NCBI GenBank assembly: GCA_964630905.1
Contig: CAZVWR010000023.1
Span: forward strand, 1 to 44,002
Origin: JAGOEX01 sp964630905
GTDB lineage: Bacteria; UBP6; UBA1177
Reading direction: 5' to 3'
DNA length: 44,002 bases
Of this stretch, positions 25,111 to 33,191 are shown one piece after another (position 1 is the first letter of the stretch; each line of letters starts with the position of its first letter). The notes beneath the pieces are model-generated. The model was not told the origin of the DNA. It made no database searches and saw only the letters and a list, made by a program, of their open reading frames with translations. The translations under genes and the position numbers were made by a program.

Positions 25111-25748
25111 CAGAAAAACCTTTCCCTTACAAAAATGATATCACCGGCATTTAGATAAAAGTTCTCTTGGGTGCCGTTTACTATCTCTTTAATATCTATA
25201 ACAAATCTTTTTTCCTTTTCATCCTTTCCCTTTCTGGTCACAACAACATTACTTATATCAGCAAAATCTGTAAAACCACCTGAAAGACTTATTGCTTCTA
25301 TCACGCTCATTCTTGTACGGATAGGGAAACTGCCAGCCTTCTTAACTTGACCCAGAACAAAAATCCTCTTGCTTACAAATTCCTCAACAAGAACTGTTAC
25401 CTGAGGATCGTTAATATATCCATCTTTAAGCATTTCTGAGATCTTGGCAGCTAAAGAGAAATTGTTCAGACCATCGACTTTTACCTCTCCTACAAAAGGG
25501 AACATTATTGATCCCTCAGGACTTACCTGATAAGTCCCGGTAAGCTCCTTTTCACCATAAACCTGAATTTTCAACATATCGCCTGGACCGATGTAGGAAA
25601 GCATTTCTGCGTCAGATGGAACGGTGCTTTCTGAAACAACACTTTCCTGTGAACTTTGCTTTTTATCATTGCCGCCTACACGGATAGTACAGGATGAAGC
25701 AAATATCTGCAAAATAATGAGTAGAAAAACAAAGTAGAAACTTTTCAT
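25110..25748 (-). CDS. Polysaccharide export lipoprotein, Wza-like
   Basis: 212 aa. The signal peptide ends FASSC (about Cys20). The Poly_export domain begins at YIGPGDMLKIQVYGEKELTGTYQVSPEGSIMFPFVGEVKVDG (about residues 50-90) and is followed by one SLBB unit (RIFVLGQVKKAGSFPI, AISLSGGF, about 130-200). It is shorter than E. coli Wza (about 380 aa) and probably forms a smaller periplasmic/outer-membrane ring, with the neighbouring beta-barrel completing the exit. It lies 3 nt downstream of that barrel gene and abuts the Wzc gene. Confidence 0.92.
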   Translation of the reverse strand: MKSFYFVFLLIILQIFASSCTIRVGGNDKKQSSQESVVSESTVPSDAEMLSYIGPGDMLKIQVYGEKELTGTYQVSPEGSIMFPFVGEVKVDGLNNFSLAAKISEMLKDGYINDPQVTVLVEEFVSKRIFVLGQVKKAGSFPIRTRMSVIEAISLSGGFTDFADISNVVVTRKGKDEKEKRFVIDIKEIVNGTQENFYLNAGDIIFVRERFF

Positions 25749-25751
25749 AAT

Positions 25752-27197
25752 TTAATAATCCAGAGCTATTGTGAACAGAACTCTGTGATTGATGAAGTCA
25801 AAATGTGTTTTTACCGTCCTGTCATAACTTCTGGCTGGATCTATCGCATCTGTATATACCGCTCTCACTTCCTTATAATAATCTGTTTGTCTATATTCCA
25901 TTTCATACGAAAGTTTTAAACCCAGCCAACTTAAAATACTGTATGAAATATAAGGATTTAATAATAAAAGATGATCGTTTCTGTCTGCTGTGGGAATTCT
26001 TGAGGTTATCGCCGCACCTCTGTCATCCGCGGAATTGTAAACATCAATGCTGTTGTCCGTATTTGTAAGATCTATCGCATATTTAGTTCCATTAAACTCA
26101 ATGCTCTTTCCAAAAGATATGTATGAATAGCTGAAATCAACACCGGCAAGGAAAACCCTTGCGAACTTCTGTTTGAAGTTCAGATAGGCACGGTGTGTAG
26201 AATAATATTGGAAATAAGCTGACGGTCTCATGCTTTTCAAATATCCGACATTCATAAATGTGGATTCATTATACTTGAAAATAAGTTCTGCATTGGCATT
26301 GTAATCGTGCCTTATTTCCTTGCCGAAATTAGCAGAATAGCCGCCTGATATCTTTGTGGAAATATAAGGTGTTATCTGCCCCATCAGACCAGCAAAGATA
26401 TTAAGCGGCATAGACCTTGAGTCATTCCTTACAGAAGACTCATAAAAATCCTGATACCTGAAGGCGGCTTTCATGAAGACCATTGTTCTAGGCAGGAATT
26501 TCCATCTTCCGAAAACATCACCCACAAAAGAAACATAGTTATAATCTCTGTATACCTGGTTATCTTTTGATTGCTCAAGATAATTAAAATCTACACCGGC
26601 CTGGATCTTACCATACAGGGTGTCTTCGATATTCTTAAATCCAAGACCCATAATAAAATTTTCCAGAATATTTTTGTGCTTTCCAGATATTTCCTGTCCG
26701 TCGGGAGTTGCTGTTCTTCCAAATGTATTTTTAAAATCAAAAATTAAAAATCCGTTCTTATTAAATTCCCCCAGCAACTCAGATTTTATATCAAGATCTG
26801 AAAGCTTTTTTGAAGCACTTTTATCTTCAAGCCCCAAATAATGATTGTAGTCGAAAAACAATGACATACCCACAGTTTTGCTCATATCATCGAGTTTGAT
26901 TCTCAAATTAGGACTGTAATGAAGAACCATATCTGAAACAGGGCTGAGATTGTCTTCAAATGTAATCGCTCCTGTCACAGGATCTCTTTCCGTCACCGTT
27001 GAATTCTCAGATGCCTTTGTAATATTGGATTCATACTCCGGAGTGATTGAAAGTCCCACATTCAAAACTGTATCTTTTGTAATCTTGAACCCTTTTTTAG
27101 CTTTTTCATTTGACTGTGCAAGAACACTATGTGTGCAAAAGAAAACAAGGACTGAGGCAAGAACCAGACTTGCTGATTTTATATGGTTATTAAGCAT
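25752..27197 (-). CDS. Outer-membrane beta-barrel of the exopolysaccharide locus
   Basis: 481 aa with a signal peptide ending SVLAQ. The rest alternates amphipathic strands rich in aromatic residues and ends in DY with the strand HRVLFTIALDY, typical of an outer-membrane barrel. Perhaps 16-18 strands are present, but the number cannot be fixed by eye. Its position next to wza/wzc matches outer-membrane barrels in myxobacterial EPS loci (EpsX-like position), where short Wza proteins need a separate pore. The SD is AGGGA just before ATG. No catalytic motif is visible. Confidence 0.8.
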   Translation of the reverse strand: MLNNHIKSASLVLASVLVFFCTHSVLAQSNEKAKKGFKITKDTVLNVGLSITPEYESNITKASENSTVTERDPVTGAITFEDNLSPVSDMVLHYSPNLRIKLDDMSKTVGMSLFFDYNHYLGLEDKSASKKLSDLDIKSELLGEFNKNGFLIFDFKNTFGRTATPDGQEISGKHKNILENFIMGLGFKNIEDTLYGKIQAGVDFNYLEQSKDNQVYRDYNYVSFVGDVFGRWKFLPRTMVFMKAAFRYQDFYESSVRNDSRSMPLNIFAGLMGQITPYISTKISGGYSANFGKEIRHDYNANAELIFKYNESTFMNVGYLKSMRPSAYFQYYSTHRAYLNFKQKFARVFLAGVDFSYSYISFGKSIEFNGTKYAIDLTNTDNSIDVYNSADDRGAAITSRIPTADRNDHLLLLNPYISYSILSWLGLKLSYEMEYRQTDYYKEVRAVYTDAIDPARSYDRTVKTHFDFINHRVLFTIALDY

Positions 27198-27233
27198 TTA
27201 TCCCTAATTACTGATATTCAAATTTAACTATTC

Positions 27234-27956
27234 TCACTTTGTGGGACTCGCATCAACTACTTCAGGCTTATCAATATTGCCCATAGCTTCCTTCTGACTG
27301 TCGCTTTTTTCACCTGAAGAACCGTTTGATTCGGAATTTACATCGTTGGAATCAATTCCGCCGGCATCTGCAAGATCGGATCCTGAAACAACACTTTTGT
27401 CAGTTTCGGTAACAAATTCATCGGTAAACCCAACTCCCATTGCATCATTAACACCATCTTTTGATGTTTCACCGGTTAATTTTTTGTCACTTTCTTTTGT
27501 TGTGCTGCTTTCAGCATTTACATTCGTCAATTGTCTTTCACATGATTCAGCTTCTGAAAGTGTTTTTTCTGCAGAGTCAGCGAGTCCTCTAAGAAGTATC
27601 ATTTGACTCTGAGCATCATCCGTTTTTTCTGCTTCTATAAGTTCGGGAATCTTTTCTCCTGCATTTAATGCACTAACGGCTACACCTTTCAATGCACCCA
27701 CATAATTATCAAGACAAACTTTCCACTTTATATCTTTTTCATTTACAGCATCTTGCACTCTCTTTGCCAGAAGCAATTCTATTTCTGATATTCTGCGAAC
27801 TTTTTCTTTCGATTCTTTTTTCAACAAGTCAATATCGGATTTAGAAATCTCGCCTTTTTTATCCGCTTCTTGAACAGATTCCTTATTTTCTCCATACAAT
27901 CCTGAAAAAGCTAAAATTAGAACCACTGAAAAAAGAACACATTTTAAACTTAACAT
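27234..27956 (-). CDS. Exported helical protein of unknown function
   Basis: 240 aa from the ATG at 27956, chosen because GGAGG sits 5 nt before it; an earlier ATG overlaps that SD. The signal peptide (LSLKCVLFSVVLILAFSGLYG) is followed by a charged helical region (about 25-130) with two Cys (KVCLDNY, ESCERQL) that could pair. The tail is disordered, rich in Ser, Asp, Glu and Gly. I do not recognise a family. It follows the AgmX-type transducer by 17 nt, so it is probably part of the same envelope complex. Confidence 0.7.
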   Translation of the reverse strand: MLSLKCVLFSVVLILAFSGLYGENKESVQEADKKGEISKSDIDLLKKESKEKVRRISEIELLLAKRVQDAVNEKDIKWKVCLDNYVGALKGVAVSALNAGEKIPELIEAEKTDDAQSQMILLRGLADSAEKTLSEAESCERQLTNVNAESSTTKESDKKLTGETSKDGVNDAMGVGFTDEFVTETDKSVVSGSDLADAGGIDSNDVNSESNGSSGEKSDSQKEAMGNIDKPEVVDASPTK

Positions 27957-27973
27957 AGCACCCTCCATTTAAA

Positions 27974-29353
27974 TCAGTTTGAAGGAGCGAATGTAACAGG
28001 GAATACAAAACTTACAGGACCACCATCAGGTTTAGGGAAACGCAACCTGCTTATTACCCCCTGAATACAAGAAGATACTGATTTGTCTCCAATAGTATCT
28101 TCAACAACATCGGCCGCCTCAACACGACCCTGAGTATTTATCATTATACTCAAAGCAACCTTACCTTTCAAGGTAGGATTTACTAAAAGAGCTTTATCAT
28201 AACATCTTTTTATTGCTGCGCCACTACCTCTAAGTATCTTATTCATGCTGGCAGAATCTATCTGACCATCCACTTCAGCGGCAGATCCGACACTTGCTCT
28301 TCCCACAACAGCCTTTTCAGCTCTTCCTTTTATGTCAATCTTTCCATCAGACGATTTAACATTTAAATTATCTATTTTCGCAGTTTCTGTAGCACCGTCA
28401 TCACCTTTTCTACTTCTCTGGGATGAACTTGTTGCTTCTCCTATTTGTTTAACACCTGAAAGTGCTGTATCAATATCTCTGTCCTTTCCTCCATCACCGA
28501 GAACATCAGATATAAATCCGCCCTGTCCTCCTTCTCCAACAGAACCTATCATTTTCAACAACCCTTTGCCTGCAACTTTTTTCTGCATTTCAGCAACTCT
28601 TATAGACTCCTCTTTCTGAATTGTTGCGGCATCTCTGGGTTTATCAGGTTTTTTCGGACCAGTATCTTCTTTCTTTTCTTCCTTTTTTGCTGAGGCTGCC
28701 ATATTGTTTAAGTCAGCATCTTCAGTTGCTTTATCATCACTGTCTTCAATCGTTTTAAGTTCTTCAATATCAGGTGCTATCAATTTAGCAAACCGATTTG
28801 AAACATCTGCCAGTTGAAGCGGCTCGGGTTCAGGCAGACTCGGCAAATAAACACCAAAAAACAAATAACCTAAAACCATTAAGACACCTTCAATCGAAAC
28901 AAACGGCCAATCAAGATGCTGTGTCCATGAACCCCTTATTGACTTTGGCAGCCTTAACTTAGGTGGCTTAGGTGGCGGAACAATAAATTGGAAAAGTACT
29001 ATTGCACTCCCTACCATAACTTTTCCTCTGGAATCTTGTGAGAGTGGAAGAATATAGGCATTTCCCCTTTTTTTCAACATGCCTTTTTTGACCACTTCCT
29101 CAATATCTATGACCTTGCCCTTAAGGAACACTTTGCCAGTCATGTTTTCCATAACGACAAGTTCATATCTTCCTGATTTAAAATAAAAAATCGGGAACTT
29201 GCTGGGTAGCGATGATGAAGGAACAACAAAGTGAGATTTCTCAGAATCACCAATAAAAATAGTTTCGGCTTTTCTGAAGACCTGTTCGTCTAGGATTCTT
29301 CCGTTATGAATAACGCCAACCCTCAGTACCTTCCCTGTTTTTTCCTGGGTCAT
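27974..29353 (-). CDS. FHA-like/AgmX-PglI C-terminal domain transducer, GltG-like
   Basis: 459 aa from the ATG at 29353 (SD AGAGG). The N-terminal cytoplasmic domain (about 10-135; IFIGDSEKSHFVVP, SRGKVMVGSAIVLFQF) resembles the FHA-like domain of myxobacterial GltG. One TM lies at about 150-172. The periplasmic part begins with NRFAKLI, followed by a charged linker and the C-terminal AgmX/PglI TonB-like domain. That domain has AAIKRCYDKAL, a conserved second Cys in SVSSCIQGVISRLRFPKP, and FVFPVTF. In Myxococcus, GltG/GltJ link the AglRQS motor to the outer membrane by TonB-like action. The adjacent ExbB/ExbD genes supply such a motor here. A paralogue is at 41118-42527. Confidence 0.88.
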   Translation of the reverse strand: MTQEKTGKVLRVGVIHNGRILDEQVFRKAETIFIGDSEKSHFVVPSSSLPSKFPIFYFKSGRYELVVMENMTGKVFLKGKVIDIEEVVKKGMLKKRGNAYILPLSQDSRGKVMVGSAIVLFQFIVPPPKPPKLRLPKSIRGSWTQHLDWPFVSIEGVLMVLGYLFFGVYLPSLPEPEPLQLADVSNRFAKLIAPDIEELKTIEDSDDKATEDADLNNMAASAKKEEKKEDTGPKKPDKPRDAATIQKEESIRVAEMQKKVAGKGLLKMIGSVGEGGQGGFISDVLGDGGKDRDIDTALSGVKQIGEATSSSQRSRKGDDGATETAKIDNLNVKSSDGKIDIKGRAEKAVVGRASVGSAAEVDGQIDSASMNKILRGSGAAIKRCYDKALLVNPTLKGKVALSIMINTQGRVEAADVVEDTIGDKSVSSCIQGVISRLRFPKPDGGPVSFVFPVTFAPSN

Positions 29354-29398
29354 CGGCAACCTCTTATGCTAAAAAGTGCAAAAATATTTTACCAATTT

Positions 29399-29430
29399 TG
29401 ACGGTGGCGGCAATTTAACCGCCACCGTCA
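29399..29430 (-). other. Perfect 12-bp hairpin between exbD and agmX genes
   Basis: TGACGGTGGCGG and its exact complement flank an 8-nt loop. The arms are 9-10 of 12 G/C in a local AT-rich context. It lies in the 85-bp gap between the second exbD stop and the transducer start. On the transcribed strand it is followed by AAAATTGG, not a U-run, so it is not a standard intrinsic terminator. An mRNA processing or 3'-end stabilising role for the upstream exbBD message is inferred. Confidence 0.8.
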
Positions 29431-29438
29431 GAACACTT

Positions 29439-30014
29439 TTAACCAGCTGATGAAACTGTTGCAAACTTAAAGTTTGCAAACTCGGCCTGACCAGCCGTAT
29501 ACATAACTTCAGTCAACAAACGGTATGGAGTTTCCTTGTCCATGACAATTGTACATACTCCGTCAAACTTAACCGTTGGATTGACAGCTTCCAGTCTTCT
29601 TTTCTTTTCCGCTGCCTCAACAAGAACTTTATTTAGCGGAATTATAAAGTAGGAATCTTCCCCGCCTCTTTTCTGCGATGCTTCAACTTTGCCGTCCTTA
29701 ACAACGAGGACTGGCTGGTTGTCAACCACTATTGCTGATTTAGAAACCGTAACAGAAACTGTTGCAGCAGGTGTCAGAAGAGAGGTCGATTTAGGAATTT
29801 CCAACTCGGGTCCTGGAACAATGTTTATGGGATCAGTTGCGTAACTTTTAAGAAGGAACACAAGCATGATCGTAAGAATGTCCATCAAAGAATTAATGTT
29901 GATATCTTCAAAGCCTCCAGATTTTTTCTTAACCTTGGAACTCTTTCTTTTCATCAACACTTCCTGTTCATAATTCTCGGGGATGTACTCGTATGTTCTT
30001 TTTTCTTCTGTCAT
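29439..30014 (-). CDS. ExbD/TolR-family motor protein (second copy)
   Basis: 191 aa. A short basic cytoplasmic N-terminus (MKRKSSKVKKKSGGF) is followed by one TM helix, INSLMDILTIMLVFLLKSYA (about 40-60), with the proton-binding Asp in SLMDILTIM, as in TolR/ExbD. The periplasmic domain follows (VSVTVSKSAIVVDNQPVLVV). It partners the MotA/TolQ-type protein at 30609 to turn proton flow into movement of the AgmX transducer. The two ExbD copies plus one ExbB are the AglRQS arrangement of Myxococcus. It is 9 nt after the first exbD. Confidence 0.92.
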   Translation of the reverse strand: MTEEKRTYEYIPENYEQEVLMKRKSSKVKKKSGGFEDININSLMDILTIMLVFLLKSYATDPINIVPGPELEIPKSTSLLTPAATVSVTVSKSAIVVDNQPVLVVKDGKVEASQKRGGEDSYFIIPLNKVLVEAAEKKRRLEAVNPTVKFDGVCTIVMDKETPYRLLTEVMYTAGQAEFANFKFATVSSAG

Positions 30015-30023
30015 AATCCCCTC

Positions 30024-30575
30024 CTATGCTATTCCTGCACTTAGAACCACATTCGGGAAAAGCTTCTTTGTCTTGTCCCCGACCTTCGTTTCTCTAGTCG
30101 CATCCATTATTTGCATAATGTATTTGAACTTGATATTGGGTTCGGCAGTAATAATAATGTTTTCTTCGGCCGGATTGGCATCCTTTATATCAGATACAAT
30201 CTCGACAAGTTTATCAAGATCGTAAACTTTGGCATTTACCATTTTACCCGTAGCATCCTCTTCTTCCCCGTCTTTCTTCAATATTGTGGGACCCAATGGA
30301 TCGTCTTTATTCTCAACGACCTGCTCCCTTGCAAACACAGTGATTCCTCTATCAGTCAAAGCAATTGTAAGCTTGAGTGGCTTATCCTCGGGCGTGTCCG
30401 ATGGTGGATTTGCCACACTTGATGGACCTATTTGAGGTGTTGCAACATTAACCACTGCTATCTTAACTGATTCCATTGAAGAAAGGAGCAACGGAATAAG
30501 AATGAGAATCAGGTTCATGGCCGGCTTCATGTTTAATTCTTCCATGACCGTACTAGCGCGTTTTTTCCTAGCCAT
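30024..30575 (-). CDS. ExbD/TolR-family motor protein (first copy)
   Basis: 183 aa with SD AGGAG. The N-terminal TM (PAMNLILILIPLLLSSMES) has Asn (MNLILIL) where TolR/ExbD has the ion-carrying Asp. The partner copy at 29439 keeps the Asp. The periplasmic domain (about 75-180) includes LTIALTDRGITVFA and NIIITAEPNIKFKYIMQIMDATRE, normal for the family. In AglRQS both ExbD-like subunits are needed; here the two may be functionally unequal. It follows exbB by 33 nt. Confidence 0.9.
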   Translation of the reverse strand: MARKKRASTVMEELNMKPAMNLILILIPLLLSSMESVKIAVVNVATPQIGPSSVANPPSDTPEDKPLKLTIALTDRGITVFAREQVVENKDDPLGPTILKKDGEEEDATGKMVNAKVYDLDKLVEIVSDIKDANPAEENIIITAEPNIKFKYIMQIMDATRETKVGDKTKKLFPNVVLSAGIA

Positions 30576-30608
30576 TTAGCTGTCTCCTCCTAATTCATTT
30601 TCATTTTT

Positions 30609-31247
30609 TTATTCAGCAGTTCCCTTTTCTCTGCTTACAAGCAGATTTACAAGTTTGACGGAATAAAGGTCAATGTCATCAATGATCTTGTTTGCAAAGC
30701 CTTTAATAACAACCGTAATAAGAGTTCCTGGGATAGCTACAAGAAGACCAAAACCCGTTGTGTTCATGGCTATTGAAATACCGCTTGCAAGCATCGCTGA
30801 TTTCTGCTCAGGGGCAGCGTGTGCAACTGCATTGAAAGCGTCAATAAGTCCGAAAACTGTTCCGAGAAGTCCAAGCATTGTTGCTGTACTTGACATTGCG
30901 AAAATTGTGTCAGTAAGCTTAGTGATCTTCGGGGTTACTTCAAGAGTTGCCTCTTCCATTGCATTCTGAATCTCAAGTTCGCCTCTGTTTGCTCTTGAAA
31001 GACCTGCCTTCATAACATTTGCAAGAGCAGCGTCACCTGCTGCTGTGCAAAGCTTGATAGCCTTGTCAACATTGTTAGCCATAACAAGCTTCTGGATCTG
31101 CTTCATAAGATTCGCACCATTGGTGTTGAATTTAACAAAAAGGAAAACAAATTTGTAAATTGCCACACCAATAACATAAAGACCGCAAAGTGCGATGGGG
31201 TGCATAAATGTTCCACCGTCACGATAAAATGATGCCCAAAACTGCAT
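30609..31247 (-). CDS. MotA/TolQ/ExbB-family proton channel protein, AglR-like
   Basis: 212 aa, three TM helices at about 17-36, 105-128 and 155-180, with the family core SRANRGELEIQNAMEEATLEVTPKITKLTDTIFAMSSTATMLGLLGTVFGLIDAFNAV. The Thr-rich TLIT and TGFGLLVAIPGT helix lines the proton path. It is preceded by GGAGGT. It sits first in the exbB-exbD-exbD-agmX series. A Tol-Pal assignment is less likely because no tolB or pal is present; an Agl/Glt-type motor fits the neighbours better. Confidence 0.93.
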   Translation of the reverse strand: MQFWASFYRDGGTFMHPIALCGLYVIGVAIYKFVFLFVKFNTNGANLMKQIQKLVMANNVDKAIKLCTAAGDAALANVMKAGLSRANRGELEIQNAMEEATLEVTPKITKLTDTIFAMSSTATMLGLLGTVFGLIDAFNAVAHAAPEQKSAMLASGISIAMNTTGFGLLVAIPGTLITVVIKGFANKIIDDIDLYSVKLVNLLVSREKGTAE

Positions 31248-31276
31248 TTTGTACCTCCAAAATAAAATAAATATTT

Positions 31277-31510
31277 TCAGAAAGCCTCATCAACATGAAG
31301 AGCTTTCTCAACCTTCTCCATAAAACTCACATCAAGTTCCAAGGTGTGATATGTAAACTTTGCTCTTGAAAGAATCGTCATTACCTCTGGTTTTTGAATT
31401 GTTCCCTCAATTTTCAACTCTTCAAGAACAAGCGGCTGCTTTTTTTTCTGTGCATCAACAGTTTGAAAAGGTGTTAAAATAAAAATTAAAACTGCACAGA
31501 TCAAAAACAA
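31277..31510 (-). CDS. Small exported protein of the LEG-I-KP family, copy 2
   Basis: 77 aa if translated from the TTG at 31510, which has GGGAGAAAG 4-8 nt upstream and gives a clean signal peptide (FLICAVLIFILTPFQTVDA). Longer in-frame starts would overlap the preceding CDS and add a second hydrophobic segment. The mature part VLEELKIEGTIQKPEVMTILSRAKFTY aligns with FEDVMLEGQIKKPSGQFLIDRSKTKF of the protein at 42571-42837. The pattern is EG-x-I-x-KP-x4-I/L-x2-R-A/S-K-x2-F/Y. No known domain is recognised. It lies between the TPR lipoprotein gene and exbB, so a link in the same envelope machine is inferred. Confidence 0.65.
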   Translation of the reverse strand: MFLICAVLIFILTPFQTVDAQKKKQPLVLEELKIEGTIQKPEVMTILSRAKFTYHTLELDVSFMEKVEKALHVDEAF

Positions 31511-31592
31511 CTTTCTTTCTCCCAAAACGAACAATGCAAGAATATACACATATAATAAAAATAAATCAATTTTTTTACTTTCCCGCAAAACA

Positions 31593-33191
31593 TTATGGTT
31601 TTTGATCATCTGCTTTTTCTTCCTCTCCGACTTTTTCATCTTTGTCATTTCCCACAGCCGGTTTAAGCTCGGAAAGACGGGCTTTTGCAGCCAAACCGAA
31701 CTTATCATTCTCGTCAATTACAGGATAGTCAAGAAGAAACTTCTCCCAAATCTCAACCTTATCTTCTTTCATTGCGTTTTCAAAAGCTTTTTCTTTGTTG
31801 GCCAGAAAAAGTTTGTGTTCCTCTTCAATTTCTTTCTTTCTTTTCTCAGCTTGAGCCTGCCTCTTAAGCAACATCTCTAGTTTCTTTTTTTCAGAACCAG
31901 CTTCTTTTATATATCCGTCAACAAGTTTTTTTTCATTTTTAAAATCCTTGTTTTTTGCAATCGCTTTTAAATATTTATTAAAATATTCAACTGAGATATC
32001 AAATCTTTTCAAGCTCTTATCACCATCAACATCTGAGTCGAGATAAAGGACTGCTATATTGAACAGGATGCTTTTCATCATCTCTTCATTAACATCCTTG
32101 TCGTTTTCCATCTCTACAAGGATATCTTTAGCTCTTTTAAATTCATTTAACCCCTTCAATGCAAGTGCCAGATTCATTTTTGCTGACTTAAACTCCGGCA
32201 CTATTTTTAATGCAAATTCCAAATGATCTTTTGCTGTCGCATAATCTTCTATTTCCATAGCAAGAACCGCCAGCACATTTCTTACTTCGGCAAGTTCGGG
32301 ATTTATTTTCAGAGCTTTCTGGAGATGAATATTAGCTTTATTCTTATCACCTGTCTCGTATGCAAGAAATCCATACAGCTTGTGAAGTTTAAAATTCTCA
32401 CTATCCCATTTCTCTGCTGTAGTCAAAGCAGATTCAGCCAGTTCATACATTCTTTTTTTATAATATACCGTTGCAAGATTTATAACAGCTTCGGAATTCT
32501 GTTCATCTTCTTTCAACACCATTTTTGCATGCTTTTCAGTTAGGTTAAGTTTCCCTGTCTGGAGATACAGCCACGCAGTAAAATTGTTTTTTTCAACAAC
32601 ATCCTGCGTTTTTTCAATAAGTTGGAGGAAATATCCTTCTTCAGCCATTATCTTTTCACCAGTCATAATGACCATATTATAAAGCGGCTTTACGAACTCA
32701 GGATTAAGATTGTAAGATCTTTCGTACCACTTTCTGCTCTCTTCAAACTTTTTTAATCTTTGATAACACAGTCCTATATTAAATGCAACGACATTATTGT
32801 TTTTATCCTTTTCAAGTGCTTCAGTCCATAATTTTACTGCCGATTCACAACCATCCGTAAAATATTTACCGATTCCTTCCGAGAACTTATTCTGTGCTGG
32901 TCCAATGTATTTAAGACCATCGTAATTTTCAGCATTTTTACTCTTTTTATCTATTTTGCCTTCTTTCACCTCAATGTCTTCATCTGTTACATCTGTATTT
33001 TTATTGTTATCTTTGTTTTCGATTTCAACCGATCTATCATCTTTTTTTTCTTCTTTTGTGTCTTTTGTCTCTTCCGTAAGACTCTTATTTTCTTTTTTTA
33101 CCATTTCTTCTGATTTTGGCGTACTGGCACATCCTATTATAAAAAACATGGGTATGAAAAATATCAAGAAATTAAACGAGTTCTTTATCAT
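31593..33191 (-). CDS. TPR lipoprotein of the envelope-motor cluster
   Basis: 532 aa. The lipobox is FFIIGC (Cys21). A Lys/Glu/Asp-rich low-complexity stretch (about 25-90) is followed by at least eight TPR units from about residue 105 (NVVAFNIGLCYQRLKKFEESRKWYERSYNLNPE onwards in pieces). The tail is charged and helical (about 420-532). TPR lipoproteins serve as periplasmic scaffolds; AglT in Myxococcus motility is one. The start overlaps the upstream gene by 4 nt (ATGA). The protein resembles the truncated TPR protein at 42914 in overall plan. Confidence 0.85.
   Translation of the reverse strand: MIKNSFNFLIFFIPMFFIIGCASTPKSEEMVKKENKSLTEETKDTKEEKKDDRSVEIENKDNNKNTDVTDEDIEVKEGKIDKKSKNAENYDGLKYIGPAQNKFSEGIGKYFTDGCESAVKLWTEALEKDKNNNVVAFNIGLCYQRLKKFEESRKWYERSYNLNPEFVKPLYNMVIMTGEKIMAEEGYFLQLIEKTQDVVEKNNFTAWLYLQTGKLNLTEKHAKMVLKEDEQNSEAVINLATVYYKKRMYELAESALTTAEKWDSENFKLHKLYGFLAYETGDKNKANIHLQKALKINPELAEVRNVLAVLAMEIEDYATAKDHLEFALKIVPEFKSAKMNLALALKGLNEFKRAKDILVEMENDKDVNEEMMKSILFNIAVLYLDSDVDGDKSLKRFDISVEYFNKYLKAIAKNKDFKNEKKLVDGYIKEAGSEKKKLEMLLKRQAQAEKRKKEIEEEHKLFLANKEKAFENAMKEDKVEIWEKFLLDYPVIDENDKFGLAAKARLSELKPAVGNDKDEKVGEEEKADDQKP

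Noticed and set aside
29399..29430. Intrinsic terminator
   Set aside because: The stem is strong but the transcribed strand continues AAAATTGG, not a U-run, and co-directional genes continue.
30609..31247. Tol-Pal system
   Set aside because: No tolA with typical linker, tolB or pal is in the window; two ExbD genes and AgmX/TPR neighbours favour an Agl/Glt-type system.
31511..31717. Longer forms of the small exported protein starting inside the TPR lipoprotein gene
   Set aside because: The TTG at 31510 has the best SD and yields a clean signal peptide; the extension adds a basic, unrelated stretch.
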